Below, piece after piece: positions 18,734-27,625 of a stretch of DNA of 64,000 nt (the first letter of the stretch is position 1; every line of letters starts with the position of its first letter). Position numbers and translations under genes: made by a program. The stretch covers positions 186,001-250,000 of the forward strand of contig CAJYPK010000040.1 in assembly GCA_913776615.1 (NCBI GenBank), given 5' to 3'. The notes beneath the pieces are model-generated. The model did not search any database. It was not told the origin of the DNA and worked only from the letters and a program-made list of their open reading frames with translations. The stretch comes from an uncultured Hymenobacter sp. (GTDB lineage Bacteria > Bacteroidota > Bacteroidia > Cytophagales > Hymenobacteraceae).

Positions 18734-19165
18734 ATGAGTGCAAATTCCTCAGCTATCGTTTGTACGAAGCATGTTCTAGGTGGCTCACCAAGAATAGACG
18801 GGAGGCGGCTGGCCGTAGGTGACGTTGTTAGTTCACTCAGTCAGTATGGTGAAGTGGCTAGCGTGCTGCAAGATTATGAATTGAGTTATGCGCAAGTGCG
18901 ACAGGCATTGCAATACTGTGCCAGCCAGCACTGCTTACTTGATAAGCCTATTGTGTTTTGCCATAATTGCTCCCTGCGGACAAAGCAGGAAGGCTCATTA
19001 GATATATCAGCGTTAGAAGAAGCTGACGGGAGGATCATTGGAAATGGGATAGTTTTCTTTGGAACAATGGAAGAGCTTTTGGTAGAATGGCAGGGTAGAG
19101 ATAGGTGGTGTGATGCCAGGGATCTGCTTATCAATTTACGAAATGAATTAGCACTATTAGATTAG
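18734..19165 (+). CDS. DUF433-like protein inserted between xdhA and xdhB
   Basis: 143 aa. The segment IDGRRLAVGDVVSSLSQYG followed by SYAQVRQALQYC fits the DUF433 helix-turn-helix-like fold found in putative antitoxins and their relatives. The C-terminal half (DKPIVFCHNCSLR and on) is not one I recognise. The gene is visibly more AT-rich than its neighbours and uses many A/T-ending codons, which suggests transfer. It is 14 bases after xdhA and 9 bases before xdhB, so it is co-transcribed with both. There is no obvious toxin partner beside it. Confidence 0.7.
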   Translation: MSANSSAIVCTKHVLGGSPRIDGRRLAVGDVVSSLSQYGEVASVLQDYELSYAQVRQALQYCASQHCLLDKPIVFCHNCSLRTKQEGSLDISALEEADGRIIGNGIVFFGTMEELLVEWQGRDRWCDARDLLINLRNELALLD

Positions 19166-19174
19166 TTCGCAACC

Positions 19175-21454
19175 ATGAATCACCTCGACCCCCAGCGCCA
19201 CGTGCGCGGCGAATCGCAGTACCTCGATGATGTGCCCGTGCAGCAGGGTACGCTTTACGCGGCCGTGTATGAGTCGCCGCTGGCCCACGGGGTACTCAAT
19301 GGGCTGAACGTGAGTGCCGCGCAGCAAGCGCCCGGCGTGGTGCGCATCCTCACTGCCGCCGATATTCCCGGCCGCAACCAAATTGGCGGCATCGTGCCCG
19401 ATGAGCCGTTGCTGGCCGAGGGGCACGTGCATTTTCGGGGGCAGCCGGTGGCGCTCGTGCTGGCCCGTACCGAAGCCCAGGCACACGCCGCGCTCAAGCT
19501 CATCGTGGCCGATATCGAGCCGCTGCCCATCATCACCGACCCGCGCCAGGCCGCCGCGCAGGGCGAGCTGATCGTGCCGCCGCGCACCTTTCGCATCGGC
19601 GACTCGGCGGGGGCGTTTGCCGGGTGCGCGCACGTGTTCGAGGGCGTGGCGGAAAGCGGCGGGCAGGAGCATTTGTACATCGAAACGCAGGGTGCGTACG
19701 CCTTCCCGACCGAGCTGGGCGGGGTCAAACTCATCTCTTCGACGCAGGGGCCGACGGCCGTGCAGCGCCACTGTGCCGTGGTGCTGGGCGTGGGCATGCA
19801 CCAGGTCGAAGTAGACGTGACGCGCCTCGGCGGCGGCTTCGGCGGCAAGGAAGACCAGGCCACGCCCTGGGGCTGCCTGGCCGCGCTGGGGGCCTTCGTC
19901 GCCAAGAAGCCCGTCAAGCTCGTGCTCGACCGCATGGCCGACATGCGCATGACCGGCAAGCGCCACCCGTACTCGTCCGATTTCAAAATCGGGCTGAGCG
20001 CCGACTTGAAAATTCTGGCTTACGAAGTCACCTACTACCAGAATGCCGGGGCCGCCGCCGACCTCTCGCCGGCCGTGCTGGAGCGCACGCTCTTCCACAC
20101 CACCAACGCCTACCGCATCCCCAACGTGACGGCCACAGCCAATTCGTGCCGGACCAACCTGCCGCCCAACACGGCCTTCCGGGGCTTCGGGGGGCCGCAG
20201 GGGATGTTCGTGATCGAGTCGGCCATTACCAAGGCGGCCGAGGAGCTGGGCGTGCTGCCCAGCGATATTCAGCGGCGCAACCTGCTGCGCGAGGGCGACT
20301 TATTTCCCTACCGCCAGACGGCCGAAGGCTGCCACGCCGAGCAGGCCTGGGATACCGCCGCCGCGCTATTCGACCTGGCGGGCCAGCGGGCCGCCGTGGC
20401 GCAGTTCAACCGGGAGAACCGACTGTTTAAGAAAGGCTTGGCGCTGATGCCCATCTGCTTCGGGATCTCGTTTACCAAAACGTTCATGAATCAGACCCGG
20501 GCCTTGGTGCACATCTACACCGATGGTTCGGTGGGTATCAGCACCGGCGCGGTGGAGATGGGGCAGGGCGTGAATGCCAAAATCGCCCAAGTGGCGGCCA
20601 GCACGCTGGGCATTTCGATTAAGCGGATTAAAATCGAAACGACCAATACTACCCGCGTGGCCAATACTTCGCCCAGCGCGGCCAGCGCCACCGCCGATCT
20701 CAACGGCAAGGCCACCCAGCTGGCCTGCCAGGCGCTGCGCGAGCGGCTGCTACGCCACGCCAGCACCGAGTTCGCGGTGGACTACGAAGGTATTACCATC
20801 GAAAATGAACAAGTGCTGGCCGCTGGCATTCCGGCCGAAACCACCTGGGAAAAGCTGGTGAGCAGCGCCTTCGTGCGGCGGGTATCGCTCACCGAGAACG
20901 CCCACTACGCCACGCCGGGCGTGCACTTCGATGCCGGCACCGAAAGCGGCCACCCCTTTGCCTACCATGTGTACGGTACGGCCCTGACCACGGCCACCGT
21001 CGATTGCCTGCGCGGTACCTACACCATCGACAGCGTGCAAATTGCCCACGACTTCGGCCAGAGCTTCAGCCCGGCCATCGATCGGGGGCAGATTGAGGGC
21101 GGCGCGGTGCAGGGCATCGGCTGGATGACGTTGGAAGAAGTAAGCTACAACGCCGAAGGCCGCCTGCTCAGCAACTCGCTCAACAGCTACAAGATCCCCG
21201 ACCTCTACGCCGCGCCCGCCGTGCTCGACGTCCACTTTCTCGATACCCCCGGCCACCCCAACGCCATCCTGCGCAGCAAGGCCGTGGGTGAGCCGCCGCT
21301 GATGTACGGTATCGGGGCCTACTTCGCGCTCCGGGCGGCGGTGCGGGCCTTTCAGCCTAGCGTAGCCCTGCCGCTGGCTGCCCCCATGACGCCCGAACGC
21401 GTACTCGGCGGCCTGTATCCAGCCTTTGTGATGCAGACAGCCGCGTTATCATAG
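19175..21454 (+). CDS. xdhB: xanthine dehydrogenase, molybdopterin subunit
   Basis: 759 aa molybdenum-cofactor subunit of xanthine dehydrogenase. Family motifs: HVRGESQYLDD at the start, RLGGGFGGKEDQ near residue 215, TAFRGFGGPQGMFV near 330 (with the substrate-orienting Arg), GAVEMGQGVNAKIAQ near 455, and the catalytic Glu in AVGEPPLMYG near 705. The length matches bacterial XdhB. The chaperone gene xdhC is about 15 kb downstream. Confidence 0.95.
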   Translation: MNHLDPQRHVRGESQYLDDVPVQQGTLYAAVYESPLAHGVLNGLNVSAAQQAPGVVRILTAADIPGRNQIGGIVPDEPLLAEGHVHFRGQPVALVLARTEAQAHAALKLIVADIEPLPIITDPRQAAAQGELIVPPRTFRIGDSAGAFAGCAHVFEGVAESGGQEHLYIETQGAYAFPTELGGVKLISSTQGPTAVQRHCAVVLGVGMHQVEVDVTRLGGGFGGKEDQATPWGCLAALGAFVAKKPVKLVLDRMADMRMTGKRHPYSSDFKIGLSADLKILAYEVTYYQNAGAAADLSPAVLERTLFHTTNAYRIPNVTATANSCRTNLPPNTAFRGFGGPQGMFVIESAITKAAEELGVLPSDIQRRNLLREGDLFPYRQTAEGCHAEQAWDTAAALFDLAGQRAAVAQFNRENRLFKKGLALMPICFGISFTKTFMNQTRALVHIYTDGSVGISTGAVEMGQGVNAKIAQVAASTLGISIKRIKIETTNTTRVANTSPSAASATADLNGKATQLACQALRERLLRHASTEFAVDYEGITIENEQVLAAGIPAETTWEKLVSSAFVRRVSLTENAHYATPGVHFDAGTESGHPFAYHVYGTALTTATVDCLRGTYTIDSVQIAHDFGQSFSPAIDRGQIEGGAVQGIGWMTLEEVSYNAEGRLLSNSLNSYKIPDLYAAPAVLDVHFLDTPGHPNAILRSKAVGEPPLMYGIGAYFALRAAVRAFQPSVALPLAAPMTPERVLGGLYPAFVMQTAALS

Positions 21455-21689
21455 TGCAAATTTTTAATTCGGCGATTCAAGAGTAAAAAAGCCGCTTTGT
21501 GGTAGACTTTATATTGCGTATGGGAATTATTCAATAAAATCTGCTGATGCCTTTTTTGTTGATTAAAAGGACATTAAAAACTCGGCGCTGGTAAACCGAA
21601 AATAGGTGAAACCTCGTAGGGTGGTAGCTAAGCTGCGGCGTTGTCTGCACTTAGTAACTGCCTATTTTCCACTTTATACTTATCGGTTC

Positions 21690-24600
21690 ATGTCCACACC
21701 CCTACTGTCACCACCGGTCGCAAGCCGGCGGTTTCTTCACGTCTTAGGTACTGCGGCAGGCTTTGCCTTGGCGCTGGCCGCCCCAACGACGGCGCAGGCC
21801 CAAACCGTATTTGGCTTGTCGGGTACCGACCTGAGGTCGGTCAACCTGGCTTCGCCGACTAATTCGCAGACTGTCGTAGCCATCACGGGCGTTACCGCCG
21901 GGCAAACGCTGGTGGGAATTGACTTCCGGCCCGCGACCGGGGAGCTGTTTGCGTTGGGCTACGATGCCAGCACTACCGGCAATAACGCCCGGCTGTACGT
22001 GCTCGACCAAAGCACGGCCGTGGCGACGCCAGTGGGCTCCGGGGCCATCCGGCTGGAGCTGGGGGGTAGCTCCGACCGCATTGCGTTTGATTTTAACCCC
22101 ACCGTGGACCGCATCCGGGTGGCGGGTACGAATGACAATAACTACCGCCTCAACCCCAACGACGGGACGCTGACGGCCACCGACGGCACCCTGGCCTACG
22201 TGGCCGGTGATGCCAACGCCGGGCAGAACCCGTTTATCGGGACGGCAGCTTACACCAACTCGTTTATCGGGACGACCAGCACGACGCTTTACTACATCGA
22301 CGAGCAGCGTAGCCAACTGGTGCGCTCCGACAACCCGAACACGGGTACGCTGGCGACGGTGGCGACCATCGCCCCCACGGCGGGCGGCAATCCGACGCCC
22401 ATCAACGCGCCCGGGGCCAGCACCGACCTGGACATCTACACCTTCGGGCCCAACGACCAGCAATCCTACCTGAACGTAAACCAGGTGGATGGCAGCGGCA
22501 ATTTTATCTCCTTCATCTACCGCCTGAACCTGGCGACGGGGGCTACCTCGTTTGCCGGGTTTGTTAACGGTACGGGCGTGGGCATTACCGATATTGCCGT
22601 TCGCATCAACCGCACGGCCCCGGCCCCGAGCGGGCGCCTGCTGTACGCGGTGAGCACCAATAACAACCTGCTCAGCTTCTACTCGGGTACGCCGGGCTAC
22701 ATTAATTCGGCGGTGGCCATTACGGGCATCACCACCGGGCAAACGCTGGTGGGCACCGACTTCCGGCCCAATACCGGGCAGTTGTTTGGCCTGGGCTACA
22801 ATACGAGCACCGGCGAGTCGCGTCTCTACACCATCGACCTGACCACGGCCGTGGCCACGCCGGTGGGCAGCGGCCCCATCACGCTAGCGCTGGGCGACGC
22901 TACCGACAACATCGGCTTCGACTTCAACCCCACCGTGGACCGTATCCGGGTGGTGAGCACCAACCGCGCCGACTACCGCCTCAACCCCAACAACGGGGCG
23001 CTGGCCTTTACGGACGGTAACCTGACCTACGCGGGCACCGACACCAACAACGGGCAAACGCCCCGCGTTGGCTCGGTGGGCTACACCAACAGCTACCCCG
23101 GCAGCACCAGCACCACGCTCTACGACATCGACGAGGCGCGCAACACGCTGACCACGCAAAACCCGCCCAACTCGGGCACTCTGAACACGGTGGGTACGCT
23201 GGGCGTCGCGCTGAGTGCCTCCAATGCCCTAGTGGACGTGGACGTGTACTTCGACCGCACCAACCTGACGAACGAAGCCTACCTGACGGCCAATCCCAAC
23301 GGGCAGACTACCAGCAACCTCTACGCGCTGACCCTGGGCACGGGGGCGACCACGTCGCTGGGAGCCATCGGCCTGGGCATTCCGGTGCGCGACATTTCGG
23401 CGCAGCTGGCGGGGGCCGATGCCTCGGCGGCGCTCGTCGGACGGCTGCTGTATGGCGTGGCCAACGGCAACCTCGTGTCGTTCGACTCGGGTAACCCCAG
23501 CGTGATTCGCACGGCGGTGAACATCACCGGCCTGCCGGCCGATGGCTCGCAGGTGCTGGCGGGGACTGACTTCCGGCCTGCTAATGGTACGCTGTATGCC
23601 CTGGGCTACAATATCGGTACGCAGCAAGGCCAACTGTACACGCTGAACTTGACCACTGGCGCGCTGACCGCCGTTGGTAACGCGACTTCCATGCCGCTGG
23701 GCGCCAACGCGGCCAGCATCGGGTTCGACTTCAACCCCACGGTAGACCTCATCCGGGTGGTATCGGGGGCTAACCAGGCCAACCTACGCGTGAGCCCCGT
23801 GACCGGTACCGTTGTTTCTACTGACGGCGACCTATTCAATTCCAGCGGCACGCCGGTGCTGACCGGGGTGGCCTACACGAACAACGACAATAACGCCAAC
23901 ACTGGCACCACGTTGTACGGCATCGACCAGGCCCGCAATGTGCTGCTGCGCTCTACCAATGCCAACGCCGGTACCTACGTGGACCAGGGTAGCCTGAATG
24001 TGACGCTGAATACTGCGCTCGGGACCGATTTCGACATCTACACCGACCTGAGCAACGCTACCGCGCCCGTTAATACGGCCTTCCTGGCGGCGGCCGCTCA
24101 GGGAGCCAACACCGACAACCTGTACACGTTGGACCTGACGTCGGGCAACGCCAACCTGGTAGGGCGCATCGGCTCGGGCTCGAACCTGACTGGCCTGGCC
24201 GCCTTCCTCACGCCCGGCCCCGTCATCGCGGCGGGCCTGGTTTGGACCGGGTCTACGAATACCAACTGGGGTACGGCCAGCAACTGGGTGCCCGCCCAGG
24301 TGCCCACCTCTACCGACAACGTGACCATCCTAGACGTAGCCAACGACCCGGTAGTGAGCGGCACCCAGCAAGCCAACGGCCTGACCCTGGGCTCGGGCGC
24401 TATCCTCACCCTGGCCGATGCCTCGGTGCTGAACGTGAGCGGCAACATCACGAACAACTCGGCGACCATCGCAGCTGCGGGTACTGGCACGGGTAGCGTG
24501 ACGCTGGCGGGCACGGCTGCCCAAACCATCAGCGGTACGCTGACCACCTTCCCCAACCTGACTACCAGCAGCGCGGCGACCACCGCCCTCGGCGGCCCGG

Positions 24601-26132
24601 TGGCCGTCCGGCGCGGCCTCACGGTGCGCAACTCGCTCGTGACCAATGGCCAGACGCTGACCCTGCTGTCGAGCGCCGCGGGTACCGGCTACATTGTATC
24701 GAGCGGCGGTACCGTTACTGGCAACGTAACCGTGCAGCGCTACATCGACCCCAGCCTGAACGCCGGCGTGGGCTACCGCCACTACTCGGCCCCAGTGAGC
24801 AATACCACCGTGGCGGACCTCTCCACCAGTACTTATTCGCCCGTGGTAAACTCGGCCTACAACACGGTAGGCACTACCGCCACGCCCTTCCCCACGGTGT
24901 TCGGCTACGACGAAACCCGGGTGAATACCAGCGGCAGCGCGGGTACCATCGATTTCGACAAAGGCTATATCTCGCCCTCCGCCCTCAGCGACGCAATGGA
25001 AGTAAGCCGGGGCTACACGGTGAATATCAACGCTTCGGAATTGGTTGACTTCGTGGGTACGCCCAACGACGGCGCTACGCCCATCGTGGCCGGCGGCCTC
25101 ACCCGCGGCAGCCAGGACCAAAGCGGCTGGCACCTGCGCGGCAACCCCTTCCCCTCGGCGCTCGACTGGAACCTGATGGTGAGCAACAACCGCCTGAGCG
25201 GCGTCAACAACGCGCTGTATGTGTTTAAGAGCAGCGGCCAGTACACGGGTAGCTACGCATCCTACGTGGGCGGCTTCGGCACCAACGGCGGCACCAACGT
25301 GGTGCCGGTGGCCCAGGGCTTCTTCGTGCGGACCAGCGCCGCCGGTACCAGCGGCAGCCTGACCTTCACCAACAGCGAGCGGATTACCACCTTCGATGCC
25401 ACGCCCTTACAGCGTACCGCCGCCGATACCCGGCCCCAGCTCACGCTGGCCCTGGGCAATGCCACGGCCCGCACCCAGGCCATCGTATACATGGAAGCCG
25501 GGGCCACCGCTGGCTTCGACCGGGCCTTCGACGCCAGCTTCCTGCCCGGCTCCAACGGCCTGACCCTGGCCCTGGAGGCCGGCGCTGAGCGCCTCGCCAT
25601 CAGCGGCCTGCCCGTGCTGACGGGGGCTGAGGTAGCTGTACCCCTGCAAATGGCTGCCGCCACGGCGGGTACCTACAACCTGCAAGTGGATGCCCTGAAC
25701 AACTTGCCGGCTGGCTACTTCGCCTACCTGCGCGACGGCCTCACCGGCACCTACACCAGCCTGAGCGCCGGCACTAGCCTCCCGCTCGCGCTGGCCGCTA
25801 ACGCCGCTGCCGGTGGTCGCTACGCCGTGGTGTTCAGCACCCAGGCCCGTACGCTGGCCACGGCCCCGGCCGCGCTGGTCCAGCTAGCCTCGGTGTATCC
25901 CAACCCGGCCCACGGCTCGGCTACGCTGCTGCTGCCCGTGGCCCTGCGCGGCCAGCAGGCCACGGCCGTGACGGTAACCGATAACCTCGGCCGCACGGTA
26001 CTGAGCCGCACCCTGGCCGCCGGTGCCGCCGAAACGCTGGAGCTGCCCACCGCCAACCTTGCCCCTGGTATCTACTCGGTGCTGGCCCGCACGGCTGCCG
26101 GCCTGGTAGCCAAGCGTTTGGTAGTCGAGTAA
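21690..26132 (+). CDS. secreted triple-DUF4394 protein with type IX sorting domain
   Basis: 1480 aa from the ATG at 21690, which starts a signal peptide ending near TTAQAQ. Three similar modules of about 265 residues begin near residues 39, 316 and 583, each with a block like GQTLVGTDFRPNTGQLFGLGY followed by GFDFNPTVDRIRVV; these are DUF4394-type repeats. After about residue 847 comes a WTGSTNTNWGTASNW module common in secreted Bacteroidota proteins. The last 85 residues (VYPNPAHGSATLLL to RLVVE) are a type A C-terminal sorting domain for the type IX secretion system. The product is therefore expected outside the cell or on its surface. The biochemical role is unknown. Confidence 0.88.
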   Translation: MSTPLLSPPVASRRFLHVLGTAAGFALALAAPTTAQAQTVFGLSGTDLRSVNLASPTNSQTVVAITGVTAGQTLVGIDFRPATGELFALGYDASTTGNNARLYVLDQSTAVATPVGSGAIRLELGGSSDRIAFDFNPTVDRIRVAGTNDNNYRLNPNDGTLTATDGTLAYVAGDANAGQNPFIGTAAYTNSFIGTTSTTLYYIDEQRSQLVRSDNPNTGTLATVATIAPTAGGNPTPINAPGASTDLDIYTFGPNDQQSYLNVNQVDGSGNFISFIYRLNLATGATSFAGFVNGTGVGITDIAVRINRTAPAPSGRLLYAVSTNNNLLSFYSGTPGYINSAVAITGITTGQTLVGTDFRPNTGQLFGLGYNTSTGESRLYTIDLTTAVATPVGSGPITLALGDATDNIGFDFNPTVDRIRVVSTNRADYRLNPNNGALAFTDGNLTYAGTDTNNGQTPRVGSVGYTNSYPGSTSTTLYDIDEARNTLTTQNPPNSGTLNTVGTLGVALSASNALVDVDVYFDRTNLTNEAYLTANPNGQTTSNLYALTLGTGATTSLGAIGLGIPVRDISAQLAGADASAALVGRLLYGVANGNLVSFDSGNPSVIRTAVNITGLPADGSQVLAGTDFRPANGTLYALGYNIGTQQGQLYTLNLTTGALTAVGNATSMPLGANAASIGFDFNPTVDLIRVVSGANQANLRVSPVTGTVVSTDGDLFNSSGTPVLTGVAYTNNDNNANTGTTLYGIDQARNVLLRSTNANAGTYVDQGSLNVTLNTALGTDFDIYTDLSNATAPVNTAFLAAAAQGANTDNLYTLDLTSGNANLVGRIGSGSNLTGLAAFLTPGPVIAAGLVWTGSTNTNWGTASNWVPAQVPTSTDNVTILDVANDPVVSGTQQANGLTLGSGAILTLADASVLNVSGNITNNSATIAAAGTGTGSVTLAGTAAQTISGTLTTFPNLTTSSAATTALGGPVAVRRGLTVRNSLVTNGQTLTLLSSAAGTGYIVSSGGTVTGNVTVQRYIDPSLNAGVGYRHYSAPVSNTTVADLSTSTYSPVVNSAYNTVGTTATPFPTVFGYDETRVNTSGSAGTIDFDKGYISPSALSDAMEVSRGYTVNINASELVDFVGTPNDGATPIVAGGLTRGSQDQSGWHLRGNPFPSALDWNLMVSNNRLSGVNNALYVFKSSGQYTGSYASYVGGFGTNGGTNVVPVAQGFFVRTSAAGTSGSLTFTNSERITTFDATPLQRTAADTRPQLTLALGNATARTQAIVYMEAGATAGFDRAFDASFLPGSNGLTLALEAGAERLAISGLPVLTGAEVAVPLQMAAATAGTYNLQVDALNNLPAGYFAYLRDGLTGTYTSLSAGTSLPLALAANAAAGGRYAVVFSTQARTLATAPAALVQLASVYPNPAHGSATLLLPVALRGQQATAVTVTDNLGRTVLSRTLAAGAAETLELPTANLAPGIYSVLARTAAGLVAKRLVVE

Positions 26133-26222
26133 TTAGGTAGTCCTTTGCCAGCCCCGGTACTTCATGGATTGGGGCTGGCAAAATGCTGCTTTCTGTCTTA
26201 TCTAGCTGCTTTTACTTTCCCT

Positions 26223-26456
26223 ATGATTTCCATTACCTCCTTCCTCCGCCTCAGCGTCGTTGCTGCGGGCGTGTACCTGCTGGCGGGCGTCGCGACGCCC
26301 GCTTCGGCGCAAGCTCCCGGCACTGGTGGCCCCCAGCCCTCGACCCCCGACCCCACGCAGGTGCCCATCGATGGCGGTGCCTCCTTGCTGCTCGCTGCCG
26401 GGGCTGCCTATGGCTTAAAGCGCCTGCGCACTGCCCGGCGCACTAAAGCCGAGTAA
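26223..26456 (+). CDS. small PID-CTERM-like exported protein
   Basis: 77 aa from the ATG at 26223: signal peptide (to about TPASAQA), a Pro/Gly/Thr-rich spacer, then VPIDGGASLLLAAGAAYGLKR, matching the PID-CTERM pattern (PID motif, hydrophobic segment, basic tail) seen in small Bacteroidota proteins. These tails resemble sorting signals, but no dedicated sorting enzyme is visible in this window. It follows the type IX cargo gene by about 90 bases and is closed by a strong terminator. Confidence 0.75.
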   Translation: MISITSFLRLSVVAAGVYLLAGVATPASAQAPGTGGPQPSTPDPTQVPIDGGASLLLAAGAAYGLKRLRTARRTKAE

Positions 26457-26477
26457 TTTCCGCGTTTACTTACACTA

Positions 26478-26516
26478 AACAGGCCCCCGAAACCACGTTT
26501 CGGGGGCCTGTTTGCG
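26478..26516 (+). terminator. strong Rho-independent terminator
   Basis: A perfect 16-bp stem (26478-26493 with 26497-26512) with a 3-base loop. It can serve both the plus-strand PID-CTERM gene and the convergent blh gene. Confidence 0.85.
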
Positions 26517-26641
26517 TTTGTAGGCTGGTGCTTATTTACTACTGCCCAGGCGACCACGGCTGGGTAAGCCAGAAGCTGGTGAAGTAATTAGCCCAGCGTT
26601 GAACCCCGCGTCCAGACTATTGTCCGTTGATGGGCATCGTT

Positions 26642-27625
26642 TTACTCCTGTCGCCAGCGGTTAGCATCCAGACCTAGGGTCACGAGCAGCGCGTGGGGCA
26701 GCGTCACGACCGAAGCGGCCAGCAGCGCCAGGCCGATGAGTGTCGGCCCGCTCGCCGCCCGCGCCCAGGCCAGCGCGTACAAGCCCGCCAGCCCCGCCAC
26801 GCTGATGGCCAGCAGCGGAGCCGAGCGCCGCAAAAAGAAGCCTAGCTGCGTTCGTAGCCCAGCCCAGCTGCCGCCAAATGGCTGCCCCATAAGCTCGCTC
26901 ATGCGCAGCACGTGGCGCAGGCTGTGCCAGAATACAAAGTACACGCTCGCCGATAGCAGCGGCGGCAAGGTTACCAGTAAGAAGCTGAGTAGTAGTACTT
27001 CCTGCATGTCGGTGCGAGCCAGCCGCAGTTGCCGCGTCAGCCAGTAGCTAAGCCACAGGCCCAGGTGGCCGACTAGCACCAGCGGGCCGAGCCAATCTGC
27101 CGCTGCGTCTAAGGCGGCGAGGCTCACGGGGGTAGCCCCAGCCAGCGCCAGGAGATCATTGAGGAGCGTCCGCGTTTCGGTGGGCCAAAACCAGAGCGGC
27201 ACGGCAAACAAAAGTCCGCCGCGTACCAGGCTGTGTATCAGCCACTGCATCCGGTAGCGGGCCGCTGGCGCATCGCCCGAGCCCCAGTGCCAGGCCGACA
27301 GGCCCAGGAAAAAAGCTAGCGCCAGGCCCGGCCGCCACCACCACAGCGCGCCCACGGCCGCCGCCAATCCGAGATAGCCTGCTAGAAACCCCGCCCAATA
27401 GCGTCCCGGGTGCCGCGCCAGCGCAGGGTGCGTAGCGGGCACTACGTACTGATCGCAGGCCCCGTGGGCCACGCCCAGCAACACCAGGCCCAGCAGCAGC
27501 GCCGGCCCCAACACCCAACTCGCCCAGTCGGGAGCCAGCCAGCCCAGCAGCCCGGCCAGCAGCACTACCCCGTAGGAGTAGTACTGGGGCCGGGCCGGGG
27601 CCAGGCTAGGCCGTGGCGTAGCCAT
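26642..27625 (-). CDS. blh: Brp/Blh-type beta-carotene 15,15'-dioxygenase
   Basis: Cleaves beta-carotene to retinal, the chromophore for the adjacent rhodopsin. 327 aa with about eight to nine membrane helices. The conserved iron-ligand histidines appear in GVAHGACDQY (His54), SAWHWGSGDA and FVFWHSLRHVL. The ATG at 27625 lies inside the end of the rhodopsin gene (20-base overlap), so the two are translationally coupled. No carotenoid-synthesis gene is in the window; beta-carotene must be made from elsewhere in the genome. Confidence 0.93.
   Translation of the reverse strand: MATPRPSLAPARPQYYSYGVVLLAGLLGWLAPDWASWVLGPALLLGLVLLGVAHGACDQYVVPATHPALARHPGRYWAGFLAGYLGLAAAVGALWWWRPGLALAFFLGLSAWHWGSGDAPAARYRMQWLIHSLVRGGLLFAVPLWFWPTETRTLLNDLLALAGATPVSLAALDAAADWLGPLVLVGHLGLWLSYWLTRQLRLARTDMQEVLLLSFLLVTLPPLLSASVYFVFWHSLRHVLRMSELMGQPFGGSWAGLRTQLGFFLRRSAPLLAISVAGLAGLYALAWARAASGPTLIGLALLAASVVTLPHALLVTLGLDANRWRQE

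Noticed and set aside
18734..19165. Possible toxin-antitoxin pair at the DUF433-like gene
   Set aside because: Only a single gene is present and both neighbours are xanthine dehydrogenase subunits; no toxin-like frame is found.
21800..24230. Regularly spaced similar DNA segments, at first suggestive of a repeat array
   Set aside because: The spacing of about 800 bases and the intact frame show internal protein modules (DUF4394), not a CRISPR or tandem DNA array.
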